From Aquarana catesbeiana (taxonomy: Eukaryota > Chordata > Amphibia > Anura > Ranidae), in the NCBI RefSeq assembly GCF_042186555.1, contig NC_133335.1, positions 175,237,419-175,301,418 of the forward strand: a stretch of 64,000 bases of DNA, given 5' to 3'. Under the pieces are notes generated by a model. The model was given only the letters and a program-made list of their open reading frames with translations, was not told where the DNA came from and did no database searches. Every line of letters starts with the position of its first letter. Position 1 is the first letter of the stretch. Below are positions 10,505 through 21,689 of this stretch, in pieces. Both the position numbers and the translations under genes were made by a program.

Positions 10505-10900
10505 GAATTATAGGCAAAACTTTTTTTTTTCATTTTGGATAGAGTAAGGGAGGGTTATAACCCCCGTCATGTTTTTTTTTTTTTTTTTTACCATCTGTGT
10601 CCCATTGTAGAGATTTCTCTTCACTTCCTGTCCCATAGCCAAACAGGAAGTGAGAGTAAATCCCTGCAAATTAAGGGAATTCCTTGGGGACCCCCAGGTC
10701 ACAAGAACTAGTGTCCCCATTGTAAGATTTCCCCTCTATTACTTCTCTGGGGACAACCCAAATTTTGGGATTTTCTTTTACATTCATTTTCAATGATAAC
10801 GGTAAACAGGACAAATAGAGAGGGTGAATCTCCATAACGAGGGCACAGATAGCAATAAAAAACTGACAGGGGTTTTTATCCCTCTCCACTCTATCCAAAA
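10505..10900. repeat. Dispersed repeat related to the 7.3-7.9 kb palindrome arms
   Basis: It contains CATTTTGGATAGAGTA, GGGAGGGTTATAACCCC, a T-tract, then TCACTTCCTGTCCCATA, in the same order as the palindrome arms at 7278-7905. It then continues with unique-looking sequence and a partial inverted copy (CTCTCCACTCTATCCAAAA) at its right edge. Family not identified. Confidence 0.6.
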
Positions 10901-10901
10901 C

Positions 10902-11316
10902 TAATGCAGCGTACACACGGTCGGACTTTTCGGCTACAAAAGTCCGACAGCCCGTCCGACAGACTTTCGACAGACTTTCGACGGACTTTTGGCAGACTTG
11001 CGGTGGACTTTCTAACAAACGAACTTAACTACATACGATCACACAAAAGTCCGACGGATTCGTAAGTGATGACGTACACCGGACTAAAATAAGGAAGTTG
11101 ATAGCCAGTAGCCAATAGCTGCCCTAGCATCGGACATACAGACGAGTGGATTTCTGGGTCCGGCGGAGTTACGACGTAAAGATTTGAAGCATGTTCCAAA
11201 TCTAAAGTCCGTCAGATTTGCGACTGGAAAAGTCCGCTAAAGGTCCGGTGGAGCCCACACAAGATCGGATTGTTCGCCGGATTTGGTCCGTCGGAGTCCG
11301 TGTGTACGCGGCATTA
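10902..11316 (+). mobile_element. CGTACACACGG-type MITE, subfamily I
   Basis: Termini TAATGCAGCGTACACACGG and CCGTGTGTACGCGGCATTA are inverted repeats that continue inward as GTCGGACTTTT. The flanking triplets are TAA (left) and TTA (right). The interior carries ACTTCCTTATTTTAGTCCGG on the reverse strand, diagnostic of subfamily I (also at 21238, 24789 and 28306). No coding capacity. Confidence 0.9.
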
Positions 11317-12653
11317 AAGAAAAAAAAAAAAGAAAAGTTTAGCCTTTACTTTAATGGTAGTTAGAAATCATAGCTTAAAATGACAAAGACCAAAAAGTAT
11401 ATACAGTATGTTGTGAAACTGAAGTTGTGCTTTATTGCCAGGCATACATGGAGCAAACGTTTGCAAGATAAAAAAATCAGCTACTTTTTATTGTTCATTA
11501 TAGGGTTTTCCAGAGAAATATTTCCTCTGAACTAAGGCCATGTACATAGACATACAATAAAAACAGCTATAAAACATCAGTTTGAAACTTTGAAAAAAAG
11601 CACAATTGACCCAAAACTGCCTTAGATTCAATTTACTAGTTGCATTTTTTTCAAAAGATTCCCTTAATTGACATTGAGGAACAAAACCACTCATGACAGA
11701 AATTCTTCCGGTTAGGTGGAAGTGAGGACCTTTGCACTGTAAGAAATTCTATGAAGGTTTATAGCTCAGGAATAATCTTCCAACTGCTCTATTGCAAAAC
11801 CTTTGTAGCCTATTAAAATTTCTCATGAGCAGGATGCTCAAGATCCAGATGTATGCTACCATGTGTAAAAAGTTCAGCTGAATACAAATTGCTCCGCGCT
11901 CTGGATTTGCACAAATTAAACTCTATGTAACAGTTTTATTTATGAGGTTTTCTTGGCAGAGTAGTTTTATGTATTCAGTTTCACACAAGCTCCAGTGATT
12001 TTCAGTGTAGGGAACCATTCCATATTTCATAGAATGTGTATTACTGCACAGCATTTTGCGGTATTTTACCTATTGCCTAGTGCAGTTGAAATACCTTGAA
12101 TTTATGCTATATTTTCTGCAAAATAAACAAGGGCTAATTCACTTTAGTGGAAATTGGTGGAGTCGGTTCATTGGCTATTGGCTCTTGTACATCTCGGCAT
12201 AGGACTAGTTTTGGCAGGGATAACTTGAGTAGAAGCGTTTAGGTGTTAATATAGTTTTGGAAAACAGATTAAAGGTTAAGCTTTGGTTAGACTTTGATTA
12301 GGAGCATAATTTTCTAGGTTAAAGGGACCATGGGCTCCATTCACAAAACGGAATGGTTCCACTTAAAAAATGCGGTAAAATACCACTCAGCATTTTTCAA
12401 AACGTTTTTTGTCATTCACAAACAAATACTTCTAAAATACTGCATGAGTTATTTTATGAAGTCTTGTGGTATTTTAGTAGCGAAAACATGCAGTTATTGT
12501 GTTTATTTTTTATTGTTTTTATTGACTTTTGCAATAACAAACAAAAGAACACATAAACAATTAGGTGACAGCCCAACAGTAGGCCTCACACTTCGAACAT
12601 AACATAAAAGACACATAAAAAAAACCCTCAGCACTAGTTCTCCGGTATAACCC
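11317..12653. other. No recognised feature
   Basis: Read on both strands. It is AT-rich with only short open frames lacking family features. A GGCTCCATTCACAAAACGG-like stretch near 12330 may be the edge of an undefined repeat. Confidence 0.5.
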
Positions 12654-13080
12654 TAATGCCGCGTACACATGATCGGACATTCCGACAACAAAACCGTGGA
12701 TTTATTTCCGATGGATGTTGGCTCAAACTTGTCTTGCATACACGGTCGCACAAATGTTGTCGGAAATTGCGAACGTCAGGAATGCGGTGACATACAAGAC
12801 GTACGACGAGCCGAGAAAAATGAAGTTCAATAGCCAGTGCGGCTCTTCTGCTTGATTCCGAAGCATGCGTGGATTTTTGTGCGTCGGAATTGTCTACACA
12901 CACTCGGGATTTACGACAACAGATTTTGTTGTCGGAAAATTTGAGATCCAGCTCTCAATTTTTTGTTGTCGGAAATTCCAACAGAATGTGTCTGATGGAG
13001 CATACACATGGTCGGAATTTCTGACAAGGTTACAGCGAACATTTGTTGACGGAAATTCCGACCATGTGTACACAGCATAA
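12654..13080. mobile_element. CGTACACACGG-type MITE, subfamily II
   Basis: It starts TAATGCCGCGTACACATG and ends CATGTGTACACAGCATAA, with matching TAA triplets on both sides. The inward sequence CGGACATTCCGACAACAAA marks subfamily II, shared with 23000-23434 and 26671-27110. Confidence 0.88.
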
Positions 13081-13125
13081 GGCTGAAACCTGAGCATAAT
13101 AATAATAAATTCCACTGCATATATA

Positions 13126-13996
13126 CACTATATTGTCAAAAGTATTGTGACACCTGTCTTTACATGCCCATGAACTTTAATGGCATCCCAGTCTTAGTCC
13201 GTAGGGTTCAATATTGAATTGGCCCACCCTTTGCAGCTATAACAGCTTCAACTCTCCTGGGAAGGATGTCAACAAGGTTTAGGAATGGGTCTATGGGAAT
13301 GTTTGACCATTCTTCCAGAAGCGCATTTGTGAGGTCAGGCACTGATGTGGACGAGAACGCCTGGCTCGCATGATCTGCTCTAATTCATCCCACAGATGTT
13401 CTATCAGGTTGAGGTCAGAACTCTGTGCAGGCCAGTCAAGTTCCTCCACCCCAAATTTGCTCATCCATGTCTTTATGGACCTTGCTTTGTGTACTGGTCC
13501 AAATCATTTGGTGGAGAGGGGATTATGGTGTGGGGTTGTTTTTTAGGAGTTGGGCTTGGCCTCTTAGTTCCAGTGAAGGGAACTCTTATGGTGTCAGCAT
13601 ACCAAGACATTTTGGACAATTTTATGCTCCTAACTTTGTGGGAACAGTTTGGGGATGGTCCCTTCCTGTTCCAACATGACTGCACACCAGTGCACAAAGC
13701 AGTCCCGACCTCAACTCTTATAGAACACCTTTGTGATGAATTAGAGTGGAGACTGCGAGCCAGGCCTTCTCGTCCAACATCAGTGTCTGACCTCACAAAT
13801 GCGCTTCTGGAAGAATGATCAAACATTCCCATAGACACACTCCTAAACCTTGTGGACAGCCTTCCCAGGAGAGTTGAAGCTGTTATAGCTGCAAAGGGTG
13901 GGACAAATCAATATTGAACCCTACGACTAAGACTGGAATGCTACAGTTCATGTGCATGTAAAGGCAGGTGTCCCAATACGTTTGACAATAAAAATG
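13126..13996 (+). mobile_element. Tc1-like element, internally deleted
   Basis: The left end CACTATATTGTCAAAAGTAT and right end ATACGTTTGACAATAAAAATG are inverted and flanked by TA (13124-13125 and 13997-13998), the Tc1/mariner target. Both sub-terminal regions carry the inverted CAGTCTTAGTCCGTAGGG/CCCTACGACTAAGACTGG block. The sister copy at 22310-23502 has the same ends. A transposase remnant occupies the middle. Confidence 0.9.
13470..13818 (+). pseudogene. Tc1 transposase fragment
   Basis: The plus-strand frame ending at 13818 reads WGCFLGVGLGLLVPV, then LDNFMLLTLWEQFG and FLFQHDCTPVHKA. These are the central and C-terminal blocks of a Tc1 DDE transposase: the WGCF...G.G.L motif and QHD with the second catalytic Asp. 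The paired-like DNA-binding N-terminus and the first Asp are missing, so about two thirds is lost. The final stretch to LTNALLEE runs into the terminal region. Confidence 0.8.
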
Positions 13997-14086
13997 TATA
14001 TTGCCTGTAAATCATTATATGACAGATACTGCCTCCACATACCAATAACCTATCAAGTGTCAACAACTGAAACCTATACAAACAGC

Positions 14087-14109
14087 GGGGGGGGGGGGGG
14101 GGGGGGGGG
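14087..14109 (+). repeat. Poly-G tract (23 G)
   Basis: An uninterrupted run of 23 G, a potential quadruplex-forming and polymerase-slippage site. Its exact length may be a sequencing estimate. Confidence 0.95.
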
Positions 14110-14265
14110 TACCGTAGTTCTCACATTGTACCTCGCTGTTGCGGGGCGACTTTACAGTGTGCTGATGGTCCGGTTTTGTCTGTTTGTCTGTGTTGCAGTG
14201 CGGGTTTGCTGTGTTGACATACCGGGCACTATTCGATGGGGGACACTTCGACAGAACACCTGTTG

Positions 14266-14450
14266 ACAGAGCGGGGATCTCGGGCTGTGACAGATCTTTT
14301 ATCTGAAACACCGCTCACCATATAGCCCCGGACCGGCATTGTGATGATAGACAGCACACTGGTCCAATGCCGTTCCCGGGAGGCGGGACTGTATGGTGAG
14401 CGGTGTTTCATATACAAGATCTGTCACAGCCCGAGATCCCTGCTCTGTCA
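14266..14450. repeat. Imperfect inverted repeat, ~60-bp arms
   Basis: Left arm (about 14267-14330, with GATCTCGGGCTGTGACAGAT and AACACCGCTCACCATA) and right arm (about 14385-14450) are reverse complements with small gaps, around a ~55-bp centre. It may be an old MITE. Termini were not resolved. Confidence 0.7.
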
Positions 14451-15910
14451 TCCAGCCGGAGTCCTAAGGATCCATGCTGCACAGAGAGATGAGCAGATGA
14501 GATGGCAGGGAGCAGAGGAGGAGGGAGGAGGACGAGGACACCACCTGGAGAACCCTCTGCCCACTACAGCAAGCGGGGATGGAAATACAAGTCCCTGCTT
14601 GCTTGAGAGAACTACAACTGGGAAGTGCCAGACCAGGTGGCTGAGGATACAGGAGGAATAGCAGCCACTGGTCTTACAAACAGGATATCACAGGGAAGTA
14701 ACGTTTTTTCAGTAAAACCAGCAGGCTCTTAGAGAGGAACTACAGAGCTCAGAAGAAGATGGATGGCATAATCGGTGAAGGTAGTGAAGGTAGGAGCTCA
14801 GCAATAAGGACATGGAAAAAAGTTTTTGCACTGAGTTCAGCTTTGAGGTTTAAGGGAATCCCCTGATTCTGCCATTTCGTTCTGGCTCTTTTGTACCAAG
14901 AGGTACACTCCATTAGAAGGGCCAATTTGTTATTTAGAAACTACCGGTAGTTTGGTCTGGTCTGTTTGTCTGAGGATTTCCCCTTTGCGTAAACTTTAAG
15001 GCTACATTGTAAAAAAAACAAACTGGGTGAGAATTGCATGTTTCAGTTGGTGGTGCAGGAAAAAGGAGTATGCGGAAAGCCCAAAAGCCCTTTTGAACTG
15101 TTGGATGTTCTAAATCTACCCAAAATTATTAACTAATAATAAATACATTTTACACCAAGGGAAGTCCAGTGCGTAATATAGGTAGTGTGAGAAACTTGGG
15201 CAACTAAGTGTTGAACCGCATGCTGTTGTTTGGGGAAGTGGACTAGTTTTCCTTAAAGAAATTTCTTACAACAAAGAGAAAAAGTTTTACGTAAACTATA
15301 AACATTCTAATTATTAAGGTGGCAGGGTACAGTGAAGGGTATGGATCATATGTAGATAATATTTAAACTTACGTTAGAAGGTGATGGCCGCTTTAGCCAT
15401 ACAGGCACTATTTGCTAACGGGTGCAGCCAGTGTCTAATGTTGACCAGCTGAGATGCTAGGTAATACACATGGGCAGGGGCGAACTGGGCCGGGGTCAGG
15501 GTGGCAATTTCCCCCTGGGCCACTCTGATACCAAAAAAGAAAGGCCGTCACAGCGCCGCCACCACTTCACTCACAGTCAGACAGTAGTGTCCTAGCCGTC
15601 CGTGAACCGTTTTCACTTGTTCCACCGCTGGCCACTGCTTGCTAAGGCTGCCTCGCATCTAACAACCAGTGACGTCACGTCCACTAATGCACAGCGAGGC
15701 CGAGGCCCCAGCATTCAGAGCGGAGGAGGATTTAACTTCCTCCTCCTCCATGCCTAGTGCTTAGCTCCACCCATCTTGTACAGCGGCATGCTCCGAGGGA
15801 AGAAGGGAACTGGATTTGAGAATCTCTCAAGACTGAGGTGAGGCTAGGCACCGGGGATTGAACCATGTGTGTCATGAGGGAGCCGGACAACCTGAGTTCC
15901 ATACAGAAAG
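14451..15910. other. Mostly unrecognised; possible hAT-type terminus at 15477
   Basis: No coding region is supported. CAGGGGCGAACTGGGCC at about 15477 resembles a hAT-type terminus, but no matching right end or target duplication was found. The segment 15600-15770 is GC-rich. Confidence 0.4.
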
Positions 15911-16600
15911 TGTCATGGACGCGCTGCGCATAGCGCTGCAACTGATCACAGGCGCACTGGTCCATTGAGACGTGTTCCAGCTCATAGGCATCCAGCGGTG
16001 AACAGACTTGTGCCAATGCGCATGCGCATGCGCTAATCGTGGAGATCATGCACACGCGCATGGTAACGCTGCTTTGGCACCCAGTGATCTTTAAAAGGGG
16101 CCTCTTCGGAATGCATCCTTGCTGTTTGATCCGCAGCTCATCCTGTAACCTGATCCTGAACCCGCATCTGATCCAGTATCTTCCTGGCTTCCTTACCTCG
16201 CTGCTGTCTCCAGTCCTGACTTTGGCTTGCTTTGACCCTGCTCTGTCTGTCCGTTTGCCTGATCTCCTGTTGCCGATCCTGCCTGAACTTTGACCATTCT
16301 CTGCCTGTCGCTTCTGCCTGATTGATCCGCTGTTGTGACCTGGCTAGTCTGACCCTACTCCTGCCTGCTGTCCTGCACTTGTGCGCATCTGCCTGCCGCC
16401 TCTCAGCATACCTGCATCCACAGCAATCAAGCCTGTTCCTGTCTTTGCCAGCGGACATCATCTTCAGCCAAGCGAACCCTGCAGGCCCTCATATCCCACT
16501 GTGCTCCGAGGGTCACTGTTCCCACTCCAGTGATCCCGAAACCAGAGCCGTACGAGAGGTCTCCCTCTGCACGTCAGGCTCACCTCCAAGGTACGTGTCA
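15911..16600 (+). repeat. Candidate solo LTR
   Basis: The segment begins TGTCATGGACGCG, ends GGTACGTGTCA and is flanked by GAAAG (left) and GAGAG (right), 4/5 identical. It contains a TATA-like CTTTAAAAGGGG at about 16090-16101, followed by a CT-rich stretch of CCTGCCTG and CCTGATC words typical of gypsy R/U5 regions. No internal region or second LTR is present. Confidence 0.55.
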
Positions 16601-16608
16601 GAGAGGTA

Positions 16609-17180
16609 GGGTTGCCACCTGTCCGGAATTTACCCGGACAGTCCGGGTTTTAGATCCTGTGTCTGGTTTCAGTCCACCTGAAACCCGGACATATCAGTGG
16701 CAGCCCTGCAGCACCAGTCCTCCTATCTCCCTCTCCCCTCCTATCGGCTTCCAGTGCTTTTAATTATATTGGTGGGGGCGCTTTAACTAGAGTACAGACT
16801 GGCCTGGGGGGATTATACTGGGGTACAGACTGGCTTGGGGGGAGTATACTGGGGGACAGACTGACCTGGGGGGATTATACTGGGGGACAGACTGACCAAG
16901 GAAGGATTTTACTGGAGGACAGCCAGACCTGGGGGGAACTGTACTGGGGGACAGACTGACCTTGCTTGATTAAAAGTACGCTCCTTAAGCTTCTCCCATT
17001 AGTAACACAATTTGGCCACACCCACTGTTCATCACAAGACGCTACATGCGCAGCAATACTTATCCTATTGGGGCACCCAAAGGTGTCCCAGGTCTTTTAC
17101 AATCCTATAGTGTAAACTGCAAAAAAAAAAATTGCACCACTAAAGTTTTCCGGTTTGGCTTGATGAAAAGGTGGCAACCC
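16609..17180. mobile_element. TA-flanked MITE with GGGTTGCCACC termini
   Basis: The left end GGGTTGCCACCTGTCCGG and right end reading GGTGGCAACCC form inverted termini of about 11 bp, each bordered by TA (16607-16608 and 17181-17182). The interior is dominated by a minisatellite. A TA target suggests Tc1/mariner, but the short inverted repeat makes the superfamily uncertain. Confidence 0.65.
16785..16965 (+). repeat. Minisatellite, ~38-42-bp unit
   Basis: About four and a half units of TATACTGGGGGACAGACTG plus a G-run. They lie inside the GGGTTGCCACC MITE. Confidence 0.8.
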
Positions 17181-17244
17181 TACAGAGAGGAGGACGGCAG
17201 ATGAGCAGGGAGCAGATGACACTCTTAAAGGGATGGGAGGGGGA

Positions 17245-17735
17245 GGTCACATCCTCAGCTCTAAGGGACTCATGCTAGGACTTGCAGTCCTTCACTTTTG
17301 GGGGATGTGACCCCCCCCCCCAAAGTGAAGGACTACAGGTCCCAGCATGAACCCCTTAGAGCTGAGGATGTGTCCCCCCAGCCCTTTAATTAGTGAAGGA
17401 CTACAGGTCACAGCATGAACCCAGGAGATCTAAGGGGGCACATCCCTAAATCTCATGGGTTCATGCTGGGGGTTGTAGTCCTTCACTTTTGGGGATGCAA
17501 CCCTCCAAAAGTGAAGGACAAAGGTCCCAGCATGAACACCTCAGAGCTCAGGATGTGTCATCCCCCCCGCCCAACTAGTGAAATACTACATGTCACAGCT
17601 TGAACCCGTGAGATCTAAGGGGGTCACATTCTTAGATCTCAGGGGTTCATGCTGGGACTTGTAGCCCTTTACTAGTTGTGAGGGGGGGGTTAGGTCCTCA
17701 GCTCTGAGGGATTCATACAGGGACTTGTCTGCACT
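17245..17735. repeat. Ladder of alternating inverted repeats
   Basis: A ~70-bp module (CTCAGCTCTAAGG, TTCATGCTGGGACTTG, TAGTCCTTCACTTTT) occurs at least six times in alternating orientation, joined by C- or G-runs. Each adjacent pair can fold into a hairpin and the whole can form a branched cruciform. No terminal structure or coding region found. Confidence 0.8.
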
Positions 17736-18010
17736 TTAGTTCCTGGAGGCCATGGTGGTACAAGTCCCCCAGGGGCCCTGGAGGGCCACATTGTCCTCCC
17801 CCCACCTTTGTAATCATGGAAAACCTTAAACTGTTTTCCCCAATCCATCACTTTGCCACCACTGGCTCTACTCACCCAGTCCACCCACCACCACCTTGGT
17901 AAACACAGAGCTTGGTACACTGACAACCGATCTTGCTTTTTTTATTCCCTGCAAAGCCAGGAGAAAACAAGATTGCTTAGTAAAAGAATCACATATTACA
18001 CACATTACAC

Positions 18011-18300
18011 CAGGGGTGCCCAACCGCTGGCCCGTGGTGCCCTCTGATGTGGCCCGCCACCTCCTGCTCTGGGATGGCAGGTCGGCAAGCCCAGATCATG
18101 GGTTCCCAACCCGCCATCCTTCAAGCATCAGAGTGAAGAATGGAGTTGGCACTAGAGGAAGCAGAGCTGATGCTTCCTGTATAGCAGCTGGAGTGATACC
18201 AAATGTACTCCGCCTGTCACAGGAGCGATACAGAAAGCAGCTTCCTCTAGCGCCGACTCCTGCCACACTGATGCTTGGGGATGGTGGGTGGGCCACTTGA
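18011..18300. repeat. hAT-type left end with internal palindrome
   Basis: CAGGGGTGCCCAACC at about 18012 matches the general form of hAT termini. Inside, 18103-18195 and 18205-18298 are imperfect reverse complements (CATCCTTCAAGCATCAG / CTGATGCTTGGGGATG). The matching right terminus was not found. Confidence 0.45.
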
Positions 18301-18642
18301 ATGGACTGCCCCCCAGGCCTAAGGCTGCAAGCCCTCCCCTGCACATGGGAATTGAAAAATGCTATCCCCGATTTGTGAAGCAGAAGTTGGATAATCTCTA
18401 GGGAAGCATGAGAAGGAGTCTGCTGTCATAGAAAGTAGATACAGAAGATGGTAAATGAGATGAGGAAGATGGCAATGGTCAGGATATACAGTGAAGGTGT
18501 TTTGGAAGAAATATCATCTTCAATAAATTACCGGTACCTCTGTCAGTGGGTCTACTTTTAAACCTGAGAAATTTCCTTGTGTTACAGAGTTGTACTGAAG
18601 ATGTTATGTTTAGTTTGCCCTGACAAACATTTTACATGTTAA

Positions 18643-19065
18643 AGGATACTTTCACCTGTAGGAGCATGTTACATGTTTTACCCACCTCTCGCAGCCTCCC
18701 TCTCCCTGCTTTGTGACAGCAGACAGGGAATCTGCTTCTCTCACTTGCTGTCACAATTTGAAAACAGTTTCCTATGAATAAATGAACAACAATACCGTCG
18801 GCCACCGCGGCACGCAGCTTATAGTTCTCAATGAGCTGGTTCTGGTGAAAACTCTCATAGTTTATTGATTCTTCCTGCAGACTAGTAACTGTCTGCCTGT
18901 AAGGGAGGTACGGGCTGTCAACTGACTGAGAGTCTGCAGGATCCTGGCATTGCAACTGCGATCTGTTGATTACAAGTGCAATGCAGTGTAAACAAATAAA
19001 TGCACATTGTTTACCTGCATAATCATGTGGATTTATTATTGTTTTAAAAAAGGTGAATTTATCCT
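18643..19065. mobile_element. TTAA-flanked MITE (AGGATA...TTCACC termini)
   Basis: Left end AGGATACTTTCACCT follows TTAA (18639-18642). Right end GGTGAATTTATCCT is followed by TTCA (18666-like position 19066-19069), one change from TTAA. The termini are inverted. Related left ends occur near 20987 and 25566. Confidence 0.6.
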
Positions 19066-19126
19066 TTCAGGGTAGGTCAGATGCATGGGTACTGATAGTG
19101 TAATTCACATTCACAATCACAAGAGA

Positions 19127-19267
19127 CATGGAAGAGCTCAGCTATGAGGAACGATAAACTGAACTGAATTTATTCTCTCTTGAGAAGAGGAGATTAAAGG
19201 GGATATGATAAAAATGTACAAATTCATAAGTGATCCATAAGGTGAACTTGGTGTTGAGTTATTCACT
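19127..19267 (+). pseudogene. LINE reverse transcriptase C-terminal fragment, part 1
   Basis: The translated sequence has an LSYEER motif, then NLFSLEKRRLKGDMIKMYKF, the conserved C-terminal region of CR1/L2-type non-LTR reverse transcriptases downstream of the palm. The fragment breaks off at TTTAA (19267-19271), where a TTAA element is inserted. It resumes at 20448, and removing the insertion joins the two parts in one frame. Confidence 0.75.
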
Positions 19268-19271
19268 TTAA

Positions 19272-20443
19272 CTACTACTGCCTACCAGACAGATTGTGAC
19301 ATTTCTCTGCTACATGTAAATATCATATTTTTTTGCTAGAAAATTACATAGAACCCCCAAACATTATATATGTTTTTTTAGCAGAGACCCTAGACAAATA
19401 AAATGGCAGTTGTTGAAACTTTTTATTTCGGGCGGTATTTGCTCAGCAATTTTCCAAATGCGTTTTTTTTGGGGGAAAAAAAAATGTTTCATGCATTAAA
19501 AAAAGAAAAAAAAAAAAACAGTAAAGTTAGCCCAATTTTTATGCATAAAGTGAAAGATGATATTACGCCAAGTAAATAGATACCTAACATGTCACACTTC
19601 AAAATTGCACACGCTCTTGGAATGGCGCCAAAATTCAGTACTTAAAAATCCCCATAGGTGACGCTTTAACATTTTTTACTGATTACATGTTTTGAGTTAA
19701 AGAGAAGGTCTAGAATTGTTGCTCTCGCTTCAGCGTTCGCGGCGATACTTCACATGTGTGGTTTGAACACAGTTTACATATGTGAGCGCGACCTATGTAT
19801 GCGTTCACTTCTGCGCGCGAGCTCAGTGGAATGGGGGGCTTTAATTTTTTTTTTATTGTTAATTTTACTTTTATTTTTCCAGTTTGACACTTTCTTTTTA
19901 CATTTTTTAATCACTTTTAATGTAAACATCCCTTGTAATAGGAATAAGCATGACAGGTCCTCTTTATAGTGAGATATGGGGTCAATAAGTCCCCACATCT
20001 CACCTCTAGGCTGGGAGGCCTGAAATAAAAAATAAAAAAAAAAGATCTCAGCTTCCCAGTGGAGACGGTGCCATTTTTTCACATGCAGGGGCCAGGTGTG
20101 ACGTCATAAGATTGCGCCTGGCCTCCGAACGATCATAGAGACTCCGGGGACCATCTGGTCCATGGTAAGTCTCTGTGGTCAGCATCCAGCCCCAGCGGTT
20201 CCCTTCTCCGACTCATCGATGGCAGGGGTGAGTTGGTAGAAGCACCGGAGGGAGACAGGGATGTTCTCTCTTGCCACCTGTAAGAACGATCAAGAGGCTG
20301 AACTGCTATGATCATTTTTATAGTGTAGGAAATCGCTGGCTGTAAAAGAAGATATCTGAATGTTGCTTGTAGCTGCAGGCATCATTCAGATATCACCGCT
20401 CAAAGTCAGCGACGCTATATGACGTTACGCGGGCGTCAAGAAG
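19272..20443 (-). mobile_element. TTAA-flanked element, family A, inserted in a LINE
   Basis: It is flanked by TTAA at 19268-19271 and 20444-20447. The interior matches family A in reverse: the CCCCCAAACATTATATA stretch and GCACACGCTCTTGGAATGGCG, as in 57700-58020. The element's 5' end (plus-strand right side) reads GACGCCCGCGTAACGTC in reverse complement. The host LINE reading frame continues across the insertion, which fixes the boundaries and supports piggyBac-type integration. Confidence 0.82.
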
Positions 20444-20447
20444 TTAA

Positions 20448-20645
20448 GGTCATCACAGAGGACAAGGGGCATTCTTTATGTCTGGAGGAAAAGAGATTTC
20501 ATCTCCAAATACGGAAAGGCTTCTTCACGGTAAGAGCTGTGAAAATGTGGAATGGACTCCCTCCAGAGGTGGAGGTCAGCTCAGTAGATTGTTTTAAGAA
20601 AGGCCTGTATTCTTTGCTATTTAAACATAATATAACTGGATGCTA
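20448..20645 (+). pseudogene. LINE reverse transcriptase C-terminal fragment, part 2
   Basis: It reads GHSLCLEEKRFHLQIRKGFF, then TVRAVKMWNGLPPEV and a short tail. This is the R.F....RK.FFT.R.V..WN.LP block at the extreme C-terminus of CR1-like LINE ORF2 proteins. It is a 3' fragment only. The following ~120 bases (to about 20770) may be its 3' untranslated part. Confidence 0.8.
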
Positions 20646-20769
20646 ATATTTACAAGTAAAGTTCATCCAGGGAATGTCTGATTGCCTCTGGGGGATCAGG
20701 AAGGAATTTTTTTCCCTGCTGGAGCAAATTGGATCAGGGATTGACATTGTGGACTTATAAATCCCCTAC

Positions 20770-21237
20770 CTGTACTCAACCCCTATCCCACTTTATAGTA
20801 CCCCTTAACCTGATAACATTCCTGGAGTCAACTCATTTTCTCTTTATATTATCCATCACCCTAATAATGTCCCATGAACTATTCCTTCTGATCTCCCTAC
20901 CACATCCAACCCACAACATCTCAATTGCTTTGGCAATACTAAAATGTAGTTGGTCCTGCCAATAAAGCTTAAAGTTTTAGAGCTTAAAGGCTAAGTTCAC
21001 CTAAAAAAAAATAAATAAATGCACATATTTTTGCAGCTGTTGACTTTTTATTTGTTTGAATGCCAAATAATTCCGGTAGGCACCCAATCTCACATTTACC
21101 CTCCATTTACTGAATTTTCATAGTGTTCTTTCTCTAGAGTTAGCCCTTTTTGGACTAGCAGGTGCCCCTCCTTTGTAATTATTTGAAGCACTTTTTGCAC
21201 AGTTGTGGACTTTGTCATATGTATCTTTTTCCAACAC
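20770..21237. other. No recognised feature
   Basis: Nothing supported except a TTAAAGGCTAAGTTCACCT stretch near 20986, which resembles the left terminus of the MITE at 18643 without a partner. Confidence 0.45.
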
Positions 21238-21689
21238 TAATGCCGCGTACACACGGTCGGACTTTTCGTCTACAAAAGTCCGACAGCCTGTCCGACATAC
21301 TTCCGACGTACCTTCGGCGGACTTGCGGCAGACTTTCTTACGAACGGACTTGCCTACACACGACCACACAAAAGTCCGACGGATTCGTACGTGATGACGT
21401 ACACCGGACTAAAATAAGGAAGTTCATAGCCAGTAGCCAATAGCTGCCCTAGCATGGGTTTTTGTCCGTCGGACTAGCACACAGACGAGCGGATTTCGGG
21501 GTCCGTCGTACTTACGACGTAAAGATTTGAAGCATGTTTCAAATCTAAAGTCCGTCGGATTTGAGGCTAAAAAAGTCAGTTGAAAGTCCGGAGAAGCCCA
21601 CACACGATCGGATTACCAGCCAGCTTTAGTCCGTCAGCGTCCGTTGGACTTTTGTAGACGAAAAGTCCGACCGTGTGTACGCGGCATAA
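21238..21689 (+). mobile_element. CGTACACACGG-type MITE, subfamily I
   Basis: Termini TAATGCCGCGTACACACGG and CCGTGTGTACGCGGCATAA, with identical TAA triplets on both sides, continue inward as GTCGGACTTTTCGTCTAC on both ends. This is one of the best-preserved copies. Confidence 0.93.
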
